Source of the DNA: Erythrobacteraceae bacterium
GTDB taxonomy: Bacteria > Pseudomonadota > Alphaproteobacteria > Sphingomonadales > Sphingomonadaceae
DNA length: 44,376 bases
Direction of reading: 5' to 3'
Assembly (NCBI GenBank): GCA_002706445.1
Contig: PALE01000078.1
Location: forward strand, 1 to 44,376
How positions within the stretch are numbered: position 1 is the first letter of the stretch; the number at the start of each line of letters is the position of its first letter. Shown here piece after piece: positions 34,691 through 43,989 of the stretch. The notes under the pieces were generated by a model. It made no database searches. It saw nothing but the letters and a program-made list of their open reading frames with translations, and had not been told where the DNA came from. The translations under genes and the position numbers were made by a program.

Positions 34691-35754
34691 TCGCTAAGGA
34701 CAGCCAGTCGCTTGCCCTCATCCTCGGCAATCAGCGCATCGACCAGTTCGGTCAGCCCCGTTCCTGCAAGCACTTCTTCGAGCTTGTGCAGCGTCAGACC
34801 GATACGGTGATCGGTCACGCGGCCTTGCGGGAAATTATAGGTGCGGATGCGTTCGGAACGGTCGCCGCTGCCGACCATCGCCTTGCGCGCCTCGGCCTCG
34901 GCACCCTGCGCTGCTTCGCGCTGGGCATCGAACAGCCGGGTGCGCAGAACCTGCATCGCCTGTTCGCGGTTCTTGTGCTGGCTGCGCCCGTCCTGACAGG
35001 TAACGACCGTGCCCGTGGGCAGGTGCGTGATGCGGATCGCTGAATCGGTGGTGTTGACGTGCTGTCCGCCTGCGCCGGATGCGCGATAGGTGTCGATCTT
35101 GAGGTCGCCCGGATCGATGTCGATATCGACTTCGTCGGGTTCGGGCAGGACAGCGACGGTCGCCGCCGAAGTGTGGATGCGCCCGCCGCTTTCGGTGACA
35201 GGCACGCGCTGCACGCGGTGGACCCCGCTTTCGAACTTGAGCTTGGCGAACACGCCATTGCCCGTGACATTGGCGACGATTTCCTTAAAGCCGCCGACTT
35301 CGCTGGCGTTCATGCTGACAGGCTCGACCCGCCAGCCCTGCTCGGCGGCGAATTTCTCGTACATGCGGTAGAGATCGCCTGCGAACAGCGCAGCCTCGTC
35401 GCCGCCGGTTCCGGCACGGATTTCGAGCATGGCGGGTTTCGCATCGGCGCTGTCCCGCGGCAGCAGCGCAATGGCAAGCTGGCGCTCCATTTCGGGCAGA
35501 GCCTCGCGGATATTCGCCAGCTCTTCCTCGGCCATCGCCTTCATTTCGGGGTCGGCGAGCATTTCCTCGAGCCCGCCGATCTCCTCGCGCATGGCCTTCA
35601 AATCATTGGCGATCTTGGCGACGGGTTCGAGCTCGGCATAGTCGCGGCTCGCCTTGACGAATTCGTCGCCCTCAAGCGTGCCCGAAGCCATACGCGCTTC
35701 GAGTTCAGCGAAGCGGTTGGCGATCTGGTCAAGGCGTTGGGCGGGGATTTGCAT
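34687..35754 (-). CDS. prfA: Peptide chain release factor 1
   Basis: A 355-residue class I release factor that ends translation at UAA and UAG. The GGQ catalytic motif is at 229-231 ([13 protein letters not shown]), and the codon-reading tripeptide is PVT at 185-187, the P-x-T type of RF1 and not the S-P-F of RF2. Its start overlaps the hisS stop by one base (TGATG) and its end overlaps prmC, so hisS-prfA-prmC form a tight operon. The glutamine in GGQ is the target of the prmC product. Confidence 0.98.
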   Translation of the reverse strand: MQIPAQRLDQIANRFAELEARMASGTLEGDEFVKASRDYAELEPVAKIANDLKAMREEIGGLEEMLADPEMKAMAEEELANIREALPEMERQLAIALLPRDSADAKPAMLEIRAGTGGDEAALFAGDLYRMYEKFAAEQGWRVEPVSMNASEVGGFKEIVANVTGNGVFAKLKFESGVHRVQRVPVTESGGRIHTSAATVAVLPEPDEVDIDIDPGDLKIDTYRASGAGGQHVNTTDSAIRITHLPTGTVVTCQDGRSQHKNREQAMQVLRTRLFDAQREAAQGAEAEARKAMVGSGDRSERIRTYNFPQGRVTDHRIGLTLHKLEEVLAGTGLTELVDALIAEDEGKRLAVLSE

Positions 35755-37010
35755 CAGAGCAGCGGCGCCAGAAGCGCATCGATCCGGCTCGTCAGTCCGG
35801 CCTGATCGCCTGACCGGACATTGGCGGACGGAGCACCATCCCGCATATCGATCGCGATCAAGGCACGGGCGTTCACCTTGGAGGCCTTGTCGAAGCGTTT
35901 CTTGGGAGACCCGGAGGCGATGGCATCCACCGTCAGCCCTGCGTCGCGCAGCTTTCGCATGGCGCTGATCGCAAAGGCCATGGCCTGATCATTTTCGACC
36001 GCAACGATCACATCGAGAGGGGGCTCGGCTCCCTTGTCGTCCACCAGCATCGCCAGCCGCTCGATCCCTGCGGCCCAGCCGACCGCAGGAGTTGCTGCGC
36101 CACCGAGGCTTTCCATCAGACCGTCATAGCGCCCCCCGCCAAGGATGGTGCTCTGGCTGCCGAGCTTGCCGGCGGCTTCGCTGCCCTCGTCGGGGATGAA
36201 TTCAAACGCCGTGTGGCGATAGTAATCGAGCCCGCGCACGAGACTTTCGGCGCGCGCCCATTTGACGCCCGCCGCATCCAGCCCGCTCGTCACACTCTCG
36301 AAGAACGCCAGCGCCTCGTTCGATAGATAGGCGTCGATCTTGGGCGCGTCGGCGACGAATGCCCGGTCACGCGGGTCTTTCGAATCGAGGATACGCAACG
36401 GGTTCTTGTCGAGCCGCTCCTGCGAATCTTCGGACAGCTCGCCGCGCACCTTGCCGAAATAGTCGATCAGCCCCGCGCGCCACGCATCGCGGCTCGCCGC
36501 ATCGCCAAGCGTGTTGAGGTGCAGCGTCACACCTTCGATCCCCAGTTCCTTCAGCAGCTGGTCGGCCATGGCGAGCAGTTCCACATCCGCCTGCGGCTCG
36601 CCTGCGCCGATGATTTCGGCGTCGATCTGGTGGAACTGGCGATAGCGGCCCTTCTGCGGGCGCTCGTAGCGGAACAGCGGGCCGTGGGTCGCAACCTTCA
36701 GCGGCGCGTGTTGCTGCCAGCCATTGGTCAAAAAGGCGCGTGCGATCCCCGCGGTGAATTCGGGGCGCAAAGTCAGCGAGTCGCCGCCGCGATCCTCGAA
36801 CGAATACATTTCCTTCGACACGACATCGGTCGTCTCGCCGATGGCGCGGCTGAAAACTTCGGTCTTTTCGAACACCGGCATTTCGACCCGGCGGAAGCGG
36901 TACAGCTTGCGCACGCGCTCGAAAGTTTCGACCACGAAAGCGAATGCCTCGGCGTCTGCGCCGAAGATATCCTGGGTGCCGCGAATGGCTTTTGGCGTGT
37001 TCTTGCTCAT
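35754..37010 (-). CDS. hisS: Histidyl-tRNA synthetase
   Basis: A 418-residue class II synthetase that charges tRNA-His. Start at ATG 37010 ([17 protein letters not shown]); a longer frame runs into the ppa upstream region and is not credible. Motif 2 is seen as [14 protein letters not shown] followed by [23 protein letters not shown]. The histidine-binding segments are [15 protein letters not shown] and [14 protein letters not shown]. The C-terminal anticodon-binding domain begins near residue 325. It is the first gene of the leftward run and is divergent from ppa; the 111-base gap between them must hold both promoters. Confidence 0.97.
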   Translation of the reverse strand: MSKNTPKAIRGTQDIFGADAEAFAFVVETFERVRKLYRFRRVEMPVFEKTEVFSRAIGETTDVVSKEMYSFEDRGGDSLTLRPEFTAGIARAFLTNGWQQHAPLKVATHGPLFRYERPQKGRYRQFHQIDAEIIGAGEPQADVELLAMADQLLKELGIEGVTLHLNTLGDAASRDAWRAGLIDYFGKVRGELSEDSQERLDKNPLRILDSKDPRDRAFVADAPKIDAYLSNEALAFFESVTSGLDAAGVKWARAESLVRGLDYYRHTAFEFIPDEGSEAAGKLGSQSTILGGGRYDGLMESLGGAATPAVGWAAGIERLAMLVDDKGAEPPLDVIVAVENDQAMAFAISAMRKLRDAGLTVDAIASGSPKKRFDKASKVNARALIAIDMRDGAPSANVRSGDQAGLTSRIDALLAPLL

Positions 37011-37121
37011 CGCAGGCGCGATTAGGGCAGTCTTGGCCTTGCCGCAATATGGCCTTGGCGCTAACGGCCTCGCGCAAAGCCTTTTGGGAGAGGGGCCGAC
37101 AATTCTAATCAGGAGCCCCAT

Positions 37122-37652
37122 ATGCGCATTGACTTGATTCCCACCGGAGACACGCCCCCCGACAGCCTCAATGTCATCATCGAAGTGCCGACCGGCGGGG
37201 AACCGGTGAAGTACGAGTTCGACAAGGCATCGGGCGCGCTGTTCGTCGACCGCATCCTGCACACGCCGATGCGCTATCCGGCGAATTACGGCTTCGTGCC
37301 GCACACGCTGTCACCCGATGGCGACCCGCTCGATGCGCTGGTGATCTCGCGCTCGCCCTTTATTCCCGGCTGCGTGGTGAAGGCCCGCCCGATCGGCGTG
37401 CTCAACCTCGAAGACGAACACGGCGGCGACGAAAAGCTCGTTTGCGTGCCGATCGACACGACCTTCCCCTATTATTCGGACGTTGCCGAAACGAAGGATC
37501 TGCCGAGCATCATCTTCCAGCAGATCGAGCACTTCTTCACCCACTACAAGGATCTCGAAGCCGAGAAGTGGGTGCGTATCGGCAAGTGGGGCGACCGCGC
37601 CGAAGCCCGCCAGATCGTGATCGAAGCGATCGAACGCGCCAAGCAGGCCTAA
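37122..37652 (+). CDS. ppa: Inorganic pyrophosphatase, family I
   Basis: A 176-residue soluble pyrophosphatase that hydrolyses PPi and so drives nucleic acid synthesis and reactions such as tRNA charging. The signature DGDPLDALV gives the metal-binding Asp66, Asp68 and Asp71; [17 protein letters not shown] and the C-terminal [16 protein letters not shown] are family blocks. AGGAG at 37111-37115 precedes the ATG. It is convergent with the BON-MscS gene, whose stop lies only 7 bases after the ppa stop. Confidence 0.98.
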   Translation: MRIDLIPTGDTPPDSLNVIIEVPTGGEPVKYEFDKASGALFVDRILHTPMRYPANYGFVPHTLSPDGDPLDALVISRSPFIPGCVVKARPIGVLNLEDEHGGDEKLVCVPIDTTFPYYSDVAETKDLPSIIFQQIEHFFTHYKDLEAEKWVRIGKWGDRAEARQIVIEAIERAKQA

Positions 37653-37659
37653 AGCCTGT

Positions 37660-39054
37660 TCACTCTACCGGACGCGATGTGTCGAGCAGGTCCTTGGCCT
37701 GCTCGCCATCGCTGCTGCGTTCGGCCTCGACCAATTCGCTGATCTCGCTTTCGGGGCGCACGTCTTCCTCGACATGCGCCGCAGGGCGGGGTTTTTCGGC
37801 GGGCTTGGTTTCGGCAACGCTCGCGCTGCGGCCGATGGGCAGCGGATCGGTGCGACCATCGAAGCGCAGGCGATAGATCGGCTCGGGCAGCGCAAAACCT
37901 GCATCTTCGAGGGCATCTTTGACCGCAGCAATCGCGAGACTGCGCGATTTGTACCAATCCGCTTCATCCTGATCGACCCAGCCGAGGAACAGGATCGCGA
38001 TGTTCGAATCGCCGACCTTGGTGATCCGCGCGGCGGGCGCAGGGTCCTTGAGAACGAAGCCGAGCTGTTCGAGCACCTGCGTCCCCAGCTTCATGGCTGC
38101 GCGCGGATCGTCGTCGGCATCAATGCCGAGTTCGAAATCGAAGCGCCGCTGCGGATTGCGCGTGTAGTTGAGGATCACCGCCTTGAAGACCTGCGCATTG
38201 GGAATGCGCAAATGGTTTCCCTCAAGCGTCATCAGCACCGTGGCACGGCTGGTCAAACGGATGACGCGGCCCTCGAGGCTGTCGATCAGCACGTGGTCGT
38301 TCGGGCGGAACGGCTGGCGCAGCGACAGCATGAGGCTGGCAACATAGTTCTCGATCGTGTCGCGCATGGCAAAGCCTAGCGCGATGCCGATCACACCCGC
38401 CCCGCCGAGCACCGCCCCCAGCAGCGCGGCTGCGCCCAGCATATCGAGCGCGATCACGACGCCGCCGATGACGAACACGAAGCGGATCGCGCTGCGGATA
38501 AGATCAGCAAGAAAGGCGTTGGGGGCAATCCGGTCCCAGATGAAGCCAAGTCCTGCAATCAGATAGCCGACCGCTGCAATCACCAGCGCTACGGCAATCG
38601 CGAGCGCGAACAGCGGAAAGCCCGCAAGACCGCTGTCGATCAGTTCGGAAATCTTGCCGATGATCGAGAGGTTGCCCTCCACCGATAAATCGCGCTCAAC
38701 CGCGTTTTCGACCGTAACAACGCCTGAAACGCGACCGGCAATCGCTTCGGCGCGGGCAATCGTATCGGCGTCGGGCGCCGTGCCGCTGAGCGTCACGACG
38801 CCTTCGCTGACCTCGACTTCGACCGATCCGAAAGCCGGAAGCTCTCCGAAAATACCTCTGATGCGCTGGGCGATGCGTTCATCGTCGCCGTCGTCCTGCG
38901 CCTGTTCGATTACCGGTTCGGAGGAAGCAGGTTCGCTCGCTTCAGAGCTGGCGGTGTCCACGCTCGGCAGCAGGGCATGCGCCGGCACGGCCAGTGCGCA
39001 CAGCACCGGCAAAAGAAGCATGCGCAGCCATTGGACGAGACGGATTGCGGTCAC
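37660..39054 (-). CDS. BON domain-MscS fusion, mechanosensitive channel
   Basis: A 464-residue exported and membrane protein. The N-terminal signal peptide ends around AHA-LL (residue 27). A BON domain covers residues 58-122 (RIAQRIRGIFGELPAFGSV, then VVTLSGTAPDADTIARAEA). BON domains bind phospholipid and would lie in the periplasm. From residue 140 three or more helices lead to the pore helix GAVLGGAGVIGIALGFAMRD, then the MscS beta domain with PFRPNDHVLIDSLEG and LRIPNAQVFKAVILNY. The C-terminal 50 residues are charged and disordered. The start is GTG at 39054 with AAGGGG upstream; ATG at 39021 is possible. A longer frame to the left overlaps the next gene and was discarded. Confidence 0.88.
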   Translation of the reverse strand: MTAIRLVQWLRMLLLPVLCALAVPAHALLPSVDTASSEASEPASSEPVIEQAQDDGDDERIAQRIRGIFGELPAFGSVEVEVSEGVVTLSGTAPDADTIARAEAIAGRVSGVVTVENAVERDLSVEGNLSIIGKISELIDSGLAGFPLFALAIAVALVIAAVGYLIAGLGFIWDRIAPNAFLADLIRSAIRFVFVIGGVVIALDMLGAAALLGAVLGGAGVIGIALGFAMRDTIENYVASLMLSLRQPFRPNDHVLIDSLEGRVIRLTSRATVLMTLEGNHLRIPNAQVFKAVILNYTRNPQRRFDFELGIDADDDPRAAMKLGTQVLEQLGFVLKDPAPAARITKVGDSNIAILFLGWVDQDEADWYKSRSLAIAAVKDALEDAGFALPEPIYRLRFDGRTDPLPIGRSASVAETKPAEKPRPAAHVEEDVRPESEISELVEAERSSDGEQAKDLLDTSRPVE

Positions 39055-39134
39055 AGTCTTTCTTCCCCTTCCTGTCCGGGGAGAAACCGACCGGAGCCTA
39101 ATTGATAATGTCAGAGCGGCACGCGGCCGGAAGA

Positions 39135-39506
39135 TCAGATGACCGAAAAAATCAGCTTGAAGATCCCGGTGAGCGCCAAAGGCAGGATGATCGCAAGCGA
39201 CCACAGGCCGATCAGATCGCGGCGGAACGCGCTGGCGTACGCCATATCGGCAGCCTGTTCGTCGCTCAGGTCGGTCCAGCGCTTTTCGAACCAGCGGCAG
39301 GCGGGAATGATCGCGGCGACCAGGATGACCAGAACGAAATAGGGGAAGACCGAAGAGAAACCGGCGCTGAGCGCCTTTACGGTCAGGAAGATCTGCAAGG
39401 CCGTATAGACCAGCAAGGCCCAGGCGACATGGTCGCTCATCGATTTGCGCCAGTCGCGCGTGTGCGACCCGGTCCGCGACGTGTGGCTGTTCGACAGCTC
39501 GTTCAT
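39135..39506 (-). CDS. Small membrane protein of unknown function, 123 aa
   Basis: A 123-residue protein with three hydrophobic segments: about residues 28-47 (WALLVYTALQIFLTVKALS), 52-70 (VFPYFVLVILVAAIIPACRW) and 99-123 (DLIGLWSLAIILPLALTGIFKLIF). A charged loop, EKRWTDLSDEQAADMAYASAFRRD, joins the last two. The ATG at 39506 has GGGGAG about eight bases upstream. I do not recognise the family. It is 80 bases upstream of the BON-MscS gene on the same strand, so the two may be co-transcribed. Confidence 0.7.
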   Translation of the reverse strand: MNELSNSHTSRTGSHTRDWRKSMSDHVAWALLVYTALQIFLTVKALSAGFSSVFPYFVLVILVAAIIPACRWFEKRWTDLSDEQAADMAYASAFRRDLIGLWSLAIILPLALTGIFKLIFSVI

Positions 39507-39747
39507 TCTTCCGCTCCCCAACGGTTTGTTGCAGGCGTGAGTATCTCAAAGAGACCTGTCGCATGCAAGCCCGCTAACCAAACTTGCATAGATGCACGAT
39601 CTGCCAAAGCAGTGCCTTCACAAACAGTTGATATTTGACGATTTTTCTCGGCAACAACCAATCCGATCGACGCGCAAAGCAAAAATCTTGCCAAAATGCG
39701 TATTCGCACCCTTTTCTGTTAGCGCGGGAATGCTAGATGATAACGCC

Positions 39748-40548
39748 ATGAGCGAGTCACCCACTTTGGAAGACATCGTCGCTACTGGCGACGCCCCCTC
39801 AGCCGATGCCACCGCGCCCATGCCAGAAGGCGGGCTGGAGGTGATTTCGATCGCCAAGAGCTATGACAAGCGGGCGGTCCTCACCGATATTTCGCTGACC
39901 GTGGCAAAGGGCGAAGTGCTCGGCCTGCTCGGTCCCAACGGTGCGGGCAAGACCACATGCTTCTATTCGATCATGGGTCTGGTGAAGCCGGATTCGGGCC
40001 GGATCCTGATGGATGGCGAAGACGTCACCAATCTGCCGATGTATCGCCGCGCGATCCTGGGCCTTGGCTACCTGCCGCAGGAAACCAGCATTTTTCGCGG
40101 CATGACGGTCGAACAGAACATCAATTGCGTGCTCGAAATGGTCGAGCCCGACAAGGAAACGCGCAAGGCGGAACTGGAACGCCTGCTCGGCGAGTTTGGC
40201 CTCACCCGGCTGCGCGAAAGTCCGGCTATGGCGCTGTCGGGCGGTGAACGCCGCCGCTGCGAGATCGCCCGTGCGCTCGCTGCAAAGCCTTCGATCATGC
40301 TGCTCGACGAGCCGTTTGCAGGGATCGATCCGCTTTCGATCAGCGATATCCGCGACCTCGTGAAAGACCTCAAGCGGCGCGGGATCGGCGTGCTGATCAC
40401 CGATCACAACGTCCGCGAGACGCTCGACATCGTCGATCGCGCCTGCATCATTTACGGCGGGCAGGTGCTGTTCGCGGGCACGCCGCAGGATCTGGTAGCC
40501 GACGAGAACGTGAAGCGGCTCTATCTGGGCGAGAGCTTCACGCTGTGA
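39748..40548 (+). CDS. lptB: Lipopolysaccharide export ATPase LptB
   Basis: A 266-residue ABC ATPase that powers extraction of LPS from the inner membrane by LptFG. Walker A is GPNGAGKTT (62-70), then the Q-loop region GYLPQETSIFRGMTVEQNI, signature LSGGERRRCEIARAL, Walker B IMLLDEPFAGIDP and the H-loop ITDHNVRETL. The 30-residue N-terminal extension before EVISIAKSY is longer than in E. coli and unusual. ATG 39748 and ATG 39730 are both possible. lptC and lptA are not directly upstream as in many bacteria, but rpoN follows, which is a conserved neighbour. The 241-base gap upstream likely contains its promoter. Confidence 0.95.
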   Translation: MSESPTLEDIVATGDAPSADATAPMPEGGLEVISIAKSYDKRAVLTDISLTVAKGEVLGLLGPNGAGKTTCFYSIMGLVKPDSGRILMDGEDVTNLPMYRRAILGLGYLPQETSIFRGMTVEQNINCVLEMVEPDKETRKAELERLLGEFGLTRLRESPAMALSGGERRRCEIARALAAKPSIMLLDEPFAGIDPLSISDIRDLVKDLKRRGIGVLITDHNVRETLDIVDRACIIYGGQVLFAGTPQDLVADENVKRLYLGESFTL

Positions 40549-40611
40549 TTTTCCGGTGGGAGGCGACGTAATGCTCGTGGGTGGGTCTTGGTCCACCGGG
40601 GTCCAAGCCAA

Positions 40612-40673
40612 CCCGCTCCCCCGCCCTTCCGCCCTTGAGGATATGATCCCGGGTGGAAGGGCGGGGGAGCGGG
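40612..40673. repeat. Long perfect inverted repeat between lptB and rpoN
   Basis: The 19 bases at 40612-40630 are the exact complement of 40655-40673, with a 24-base loop. The arms are C-rich and G-rich. A second small dyad (CTTGG/CCAAG, about 40588-40608) lies just before. No T run follows, so it is not a standard terminator; it could be a repeated palindromic element or an RNA stability hairpin. Confidence 0.8.
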
Positions 40674-40722
40674 CCGGCACCGTGCGCAGCGGTTCGCAAA
40701 GCGAAACGCGGATCGACGCATA

Positions 40723-42219
40723 ATGGCTCTGGGTCCTCGCCTCGATTTAAGACAATCCCAACAGCTGGTGATGACGCCGCAATTGCAGCAGGCGATCAAG
40801 CTGCTCGCGGCCTCGAATCTCGAAATCGAAACCTTCATCGGAGAGGCTCTTGAAGCCAATCCGCTGCTCGAAGCCGGTGCGGTGTCGCGCGAGGATGATG
40901 GTCCCGGCGGTGAGCCTGACGATATTCCGCGCGAGGAGTTTACCTCCGACCAGCTGATGATACAGGGCGGTGGTGAAGGCGACGCGCCGCTTGATATAGA
41001 CGCCAGCGCTCTCGACCGCGACCGCGACACCGGCGACGCCAACCCCGCATCGGGCTCCGACTGGGGTGCGGCGGCGGGCGGGGGTTTGTCGAGCGAGGAC
41101 CTGCCCGACTTCGAGGAAACCCGCGCGGCGGAAATTTCGCTCAGCGAGCATCTCGAAAACCAGATTGGAGCGCTTGCCTGCAATGATCGCGAAATCTTTG
41201 CCGCGCGCCACATCGCCGGCCTGCTCGACGAAGCGGGCTATCTGGGCACCGACCTGCGCGAAATCGCCTTCGACCTCGGCATCACGCTCGACGAGGTGGA
41301 GGACGCGCTCGAGGTCATCCATATGTGCGACCCCACCGGCGTCGGCGCGCGCGATCTGGCCGAATGTCTGGCGCTGCAAGCGCGCGAGGCCGACCGCTAC
41401 GACCCGTGCATGGCGGCGCTGCTCGACAATCTCGATCTCGTCGCCAAGGGCGAAGTCGCGCGGCTCAAACGGCTGTGTCAGGTCGACGACGAAGACTTTG
41501 CCGACATGCTGCGCGAACTGCGCCAATACGACCCGAAACCGGGCCTCGCTTTCGCCCCCAGCGCGAGCGATGCGGTGGTGCCCGATGTGTTGCTAACCGG
41601 AAACGATGCGGGCGGCTGGGACATCGCGCTCAATGAAGAAACACTGCCCCGCCTGATCGTCAACCGCAGCTATTATGTCGAATTGAGCGGCGGCAAACCC
41701 GACAACGAAACGCAAGGCTGGCTGAAGGAAAAGCTGGCCGATGCGCATTGGCTGATCCGGGCGTTGGACCAGCGGCAGAAGACGATCCTCAAGACCGCCG
41801 CCGAGATCGTGAAGCAACAGGACGGCTTCTTCCGCCGCGGCGTGTCGGAACTGCGCCCGCTGACCTTGCGCGAAGTGGCCGAGAAGATCGACATGCACGA
41901 AAGCACGGTCAGCCGCGTGACCAGCAACAAATATCTTCACTGCGAGCGCGGCTGTTTCGAGCTCAAATATTTCTTCACCAGCGGCGTCGGTTCGGCCGAC
42001 GGCGAAGGCGCATCCTCCGAAGCGATCAAGGCGCGGATCAAGGCGCTATGCGACGGCGAGGACCCGAAGAAGGTGCTTTCCGACCAGAAGCTCGTCGATC
42101 TCTTGAAAGAGGAAGGTTTCGACCTCGCCCGCCGCACGGTCGCCAAATATCGCGAGGCCATCGGCATCGGTTCGAGCGCGCAAAGACGGCGGGCGAAGAA
42201 GCTGGCGGGCCTGGGCTAG
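40723..42219 (+). CDS. rpoN: RNA polymerase sigma-54 factor
   Basis: A 498-residue sigma-54 directing RNA polymerase to -24/-12 promoters that need an AAA activator. Region I is the Gln/Leu-rich start LGPRLDLRQSQQLVMTPQLQQAIKLLAASN. An acidic region II with Asp/Gly runs spans about residues 52-120. The core-binding and HTH parts follow (LRPLTLREVAEKIDMHESTVSRVTSNKYL), and the RpoN box ARRTVAKYRE is at 469-478. The start has only a weak ribosome binding site. It follows lptB with a 174-base spacer that holds a large inverted repeat, so the two may be separately regulated. No bEBP activator is in the window. Confidence 0.97.
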   Translation: MALGPRLDLRQSQQLVMTPQLQQAIKLLAASNLEIETFIGEALEANPLLEAGAVSREDDGPGGEPDDIPREEFTSDQLMIQGGGEGDAPLDIDASALDRDRDTGDANPASGSDWGAAAGGGLSSEDLPDFEETRAAEISLSEHLENQIGALACNDREIFAARHIAGLLDEAGYLGTDLREIAFDLGITLDEVEDALEVIHMCDPTGVGARDLAECLALQAREADRYDPCMAALLDNLDLVAKGEVARLKRLCQVDDEDFADMLRELRQYDPKPGLAFAPSASDAVVPDVLLTGNDAGGWDIALNEETLPRLIVNRSYYVELSGGKPDNETQGWLKEKLADAHWLIRALDQRQKTILKTAAEIVKQQDGFFRRGVSELRPLTLREVAEKIDMHESTVSRVTSNKYLHCERGCFELKYFFTSGVGSADGEGASSEAIKARIKALCDGEDPKKVLSDQKLVDLLKEEGFDLARRTVAKYREAIGIGSSAQRRRAKKLAGLG

Positions 42220-42275
42220 AGGCGCGTGCCGGACCTGAGCCCGGCGTTCCCGCGACCTTTGCCTACTTCCTCTCT

Positions 42276-42944
42276 CTAGCGCTTCCAGTTCAAGGCTTGC
42301 CAGATGGCCTTGGCACTAGCGCGGGAAGGATATTTCCTCCGGTCGACCTCAAACGGACGCCAGACATTGGCAGGCATACCGTTTTCCGATTTGAATTCGA
42401 AATAGACCGCACCGCCTTCGCGAATGAAGTCGAGCCCGCGCAGAATTCGCGGACCGTTGCCTTCCGCTTCGGCACCGCCGAAGAATCCGCCAGCGGATGT
42501 GACGCGGAACTCGCTCCACTCGATACCGTCATAGATCGCGGCATTGCCTTGCTGATCGCCACCGGGCGTCATCACTGCAGTGCTTTCGGTGACTCCTAAC
42601 CGGATACCGGCAATCGTGTTGGAGAACTTCCCCCGCACCGAACCGTCGGAATAGATATAGATGCCACCCAGTGGCCATGCCGTCCCGGGAGACCGCAGCG
42701 GGATGCAAGCAAGCGCTTTATCGGGATGCGTTGCGGGATCGAAAGCGATCACCGGGGCAGCGTCGCCGGGGCCGAACGCGGGATCGCCCATGAATTGGTA
42801 GGAAACATTGCTGGCGGCAGAAAAACCGCACAGAGACAGGTAGGGCTGTTGCGATTCAGTGCTGAGCTGCTGGGACTGGGCCGGCGAATGTACGGCGGCC
42901 ATGACAAGCGAGGCAAAACACAAAGTTGAAACGCGAAAGTTCAC
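42276..42944 (-). CDS. Secreted hypothetical protein, 222 aa
   Basis: A 222-residue protein with a signal peptide (cleavage about PAQS-QQ, residue 24). The start is GTG at 42944 with AGGAGG five bases before it, which is a strong site. The mature part is probably beta-rich, with GGIYIYSDGSVRGKFSNTIAGIRLG and GGAVYFEFKSENGMPANVWRPFEVDRR, and has two cysteines (39 and 80) that could pair in the periplasm. I recognise no family. It is convergent with rpoN and divergent from ctrA. Confidence 0.75.
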   Translation of the reverse strand: MNFRVSTLCFASLVMAAVHSPAQSQQLSTESQQPYLSLCGFSAASNVSYQFMGDPAFGPGDAAPVIAFDPATHPDKALACIPLRSPGTAWPLGGIYIYSDGSVRGKFSNTIAGIRLGVTESTAVMTPGGDQQGNAAIYDGIEWSEFRVTSAGGFFGGAEAEGNGPRILRGLDFIREGGAVYFEFKSENGMPANVWRPFEVDRRKYPSRASAKAIWQALNWKR

Positions 42945-43232
42945 TCAATCCTCCTGACACAACAGTCGATCGACCGTTCACAGCGCTGCGCTCAATTCAC
43001 CCCAGTGGCCAAAGCCGCTTCTATGAACCCGCTCCGATCCCAAGCGGTAACTGCGCAGATAACGTCCTAACTTACTGTTACCTAAAAGACTCGCAAACTT
43101 TTCGCTAACCCATTTACGACGCGTTAACCTTTTCCGTTCAGAGATCGTGTGGTTAATAGAGCGCAACACCTCTTAGTGAGGAGTTACCGCGAAAGTTTAG
43201 GTCCAGCTACTGGGGCAACTAGGGGAACAGCA
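42945..43232 (+). promoter_or_regulatory. ctrA upstream region with candidate CtrA half-sites
   Basis: The 288-base gap holds no gene. CTAA-N7-TTAC at 43067-43081 and a TTAACC at 43124-43129 resemble CtrA half-sites, and GGTTAA occurs at 43151-43156. In Caulobacter ctrA is autoregulated. None of these is a full TTAA-N7-TTAA match, so this is suggestive only. Confidence 0.35.
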
Positions 43233-43928
43233 ATGCGAGTTCTGCTGATCGAGGACGAGCCGACAACCGCGAAAGCGATTGAGCTCATGCTCACCACGGA
43301 AGGTTTTAACGTTTACTCGACCGATCTTGGCGAAGAAGGCCTCGATCTGGGCAAGCTGTATGATTACGACATCATCCTGCTCGACCTCAACCTGCCCGAC
43401 ATGCACGGCTATGACGTGCTCAAGAAGCTGCGCGTCGCCAAGGTGCAGACGCCGGTTCTGATCCTTTCGGGTATCGCCGAAATGGACTCTAAGATCCGCT
43501 CGTTCGGCTTCGGTGCCGACGATTACGTGACCAAGCCCTTCCACCGCGAAGAGCTGGTCGCCCGCATCCACGCCGTGGTGCGCCGTTCGAAGGGCCACAG
43601 CCAGTCGATCATCCGCACCGGCAAGCTGGCCGTGAACCTCGACGCCAAGACCGTCGAAGTCGACAGCGCCCGCGTTCACCTGACCGGCAAGGAATATGCG
43701 ATGCTCGAGCTGCTTTCGCTGCGCAAGGGCACCACGCTGACCAAGGAAATGTTCCTCAACCACCTTTATGGCGGCATGGACGAACCCGAACTCAAGATCA
43801 TCGACGTCTTTATCTGCAAGCTGCGCAAGAAGCTCAGCCATGCATGTGGCGGCGAGAACTATATCGAAACCGTTTGGGGGCGCGGTTACGTGCTGCGCGA
43901 TCCGAACGAGGAGGCCGAGGCGGCCTGA
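43233..43928 (+). CDS. ctrA: Cell cycle response regulator CtrA
   Basis: A 231-residue OmpR-type response regulator, closely matching CtrA from [20 protein letters not shown] onward. The receiver domain has Asp8/Asp9-type acidic residues (EDE), the phosphoacceptor Asp51 (ILLDLNLPD) and Lys104 (YVTKPF). The winged-helix domain covers about residues 125-220, including [32 protein letters not shown] and [13 protein letters not shown]. CtrA controls replication, division and motility genes in alphaproteobacteria through phosphorelay. AGGGGAA about six bases upstream supports the ATG at 43233; a longer in-frame start is not family-like. The C-terminus is EEAEAA. Followed by a terminator. Confidence 0.96.
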   Translation: MRVLLIEDEPTTAKAIELMLTTEGFNVYSTDLGEEGLDLGKLYDYDIILLDLNLPDMHGYDVLKKLRVAKVQTPVLILSGIAEMDSKIRSFGFGADDYVTKPFHREELVARIHAVVRRSKGHSQSIIRTGKLAVNLDAKTVEVDSARVHLTGKEYAMLELLSLRKGTTLTKEMFLNHLYGGMDEPELKIIDVFICKLRKKLSHACGGENYIETVWGRGYVLRDPNEEAEAA

Positions 43929-43958
43929 CCCCCTCCCCCCTGGACGGGACAGCGAGAG

Positions 43959-43989
43959 ACGCCCGGAGCTTCGGCTGCCGGGCGTTTTT
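43959..43989 (+). terminator. Rho-independent terminator after ctrA
   Basis: ACGCCCGGAGC pairs with GCT and CCGGGCGT (one bulged G at 43977), with a TTCG tetraloop and then TTTTT. It ends directly at the stop codon of the convergent MscS gene. Confidence 0.9.

Noticed and set aside
39055-39564. N-terminal extension of the BON-MscS reading frame to 39564
   Set aside because: It overlaps the small membrane protein gene on the same strand in another frame and is rich in Arg, while a signal peptide begins at 39054.
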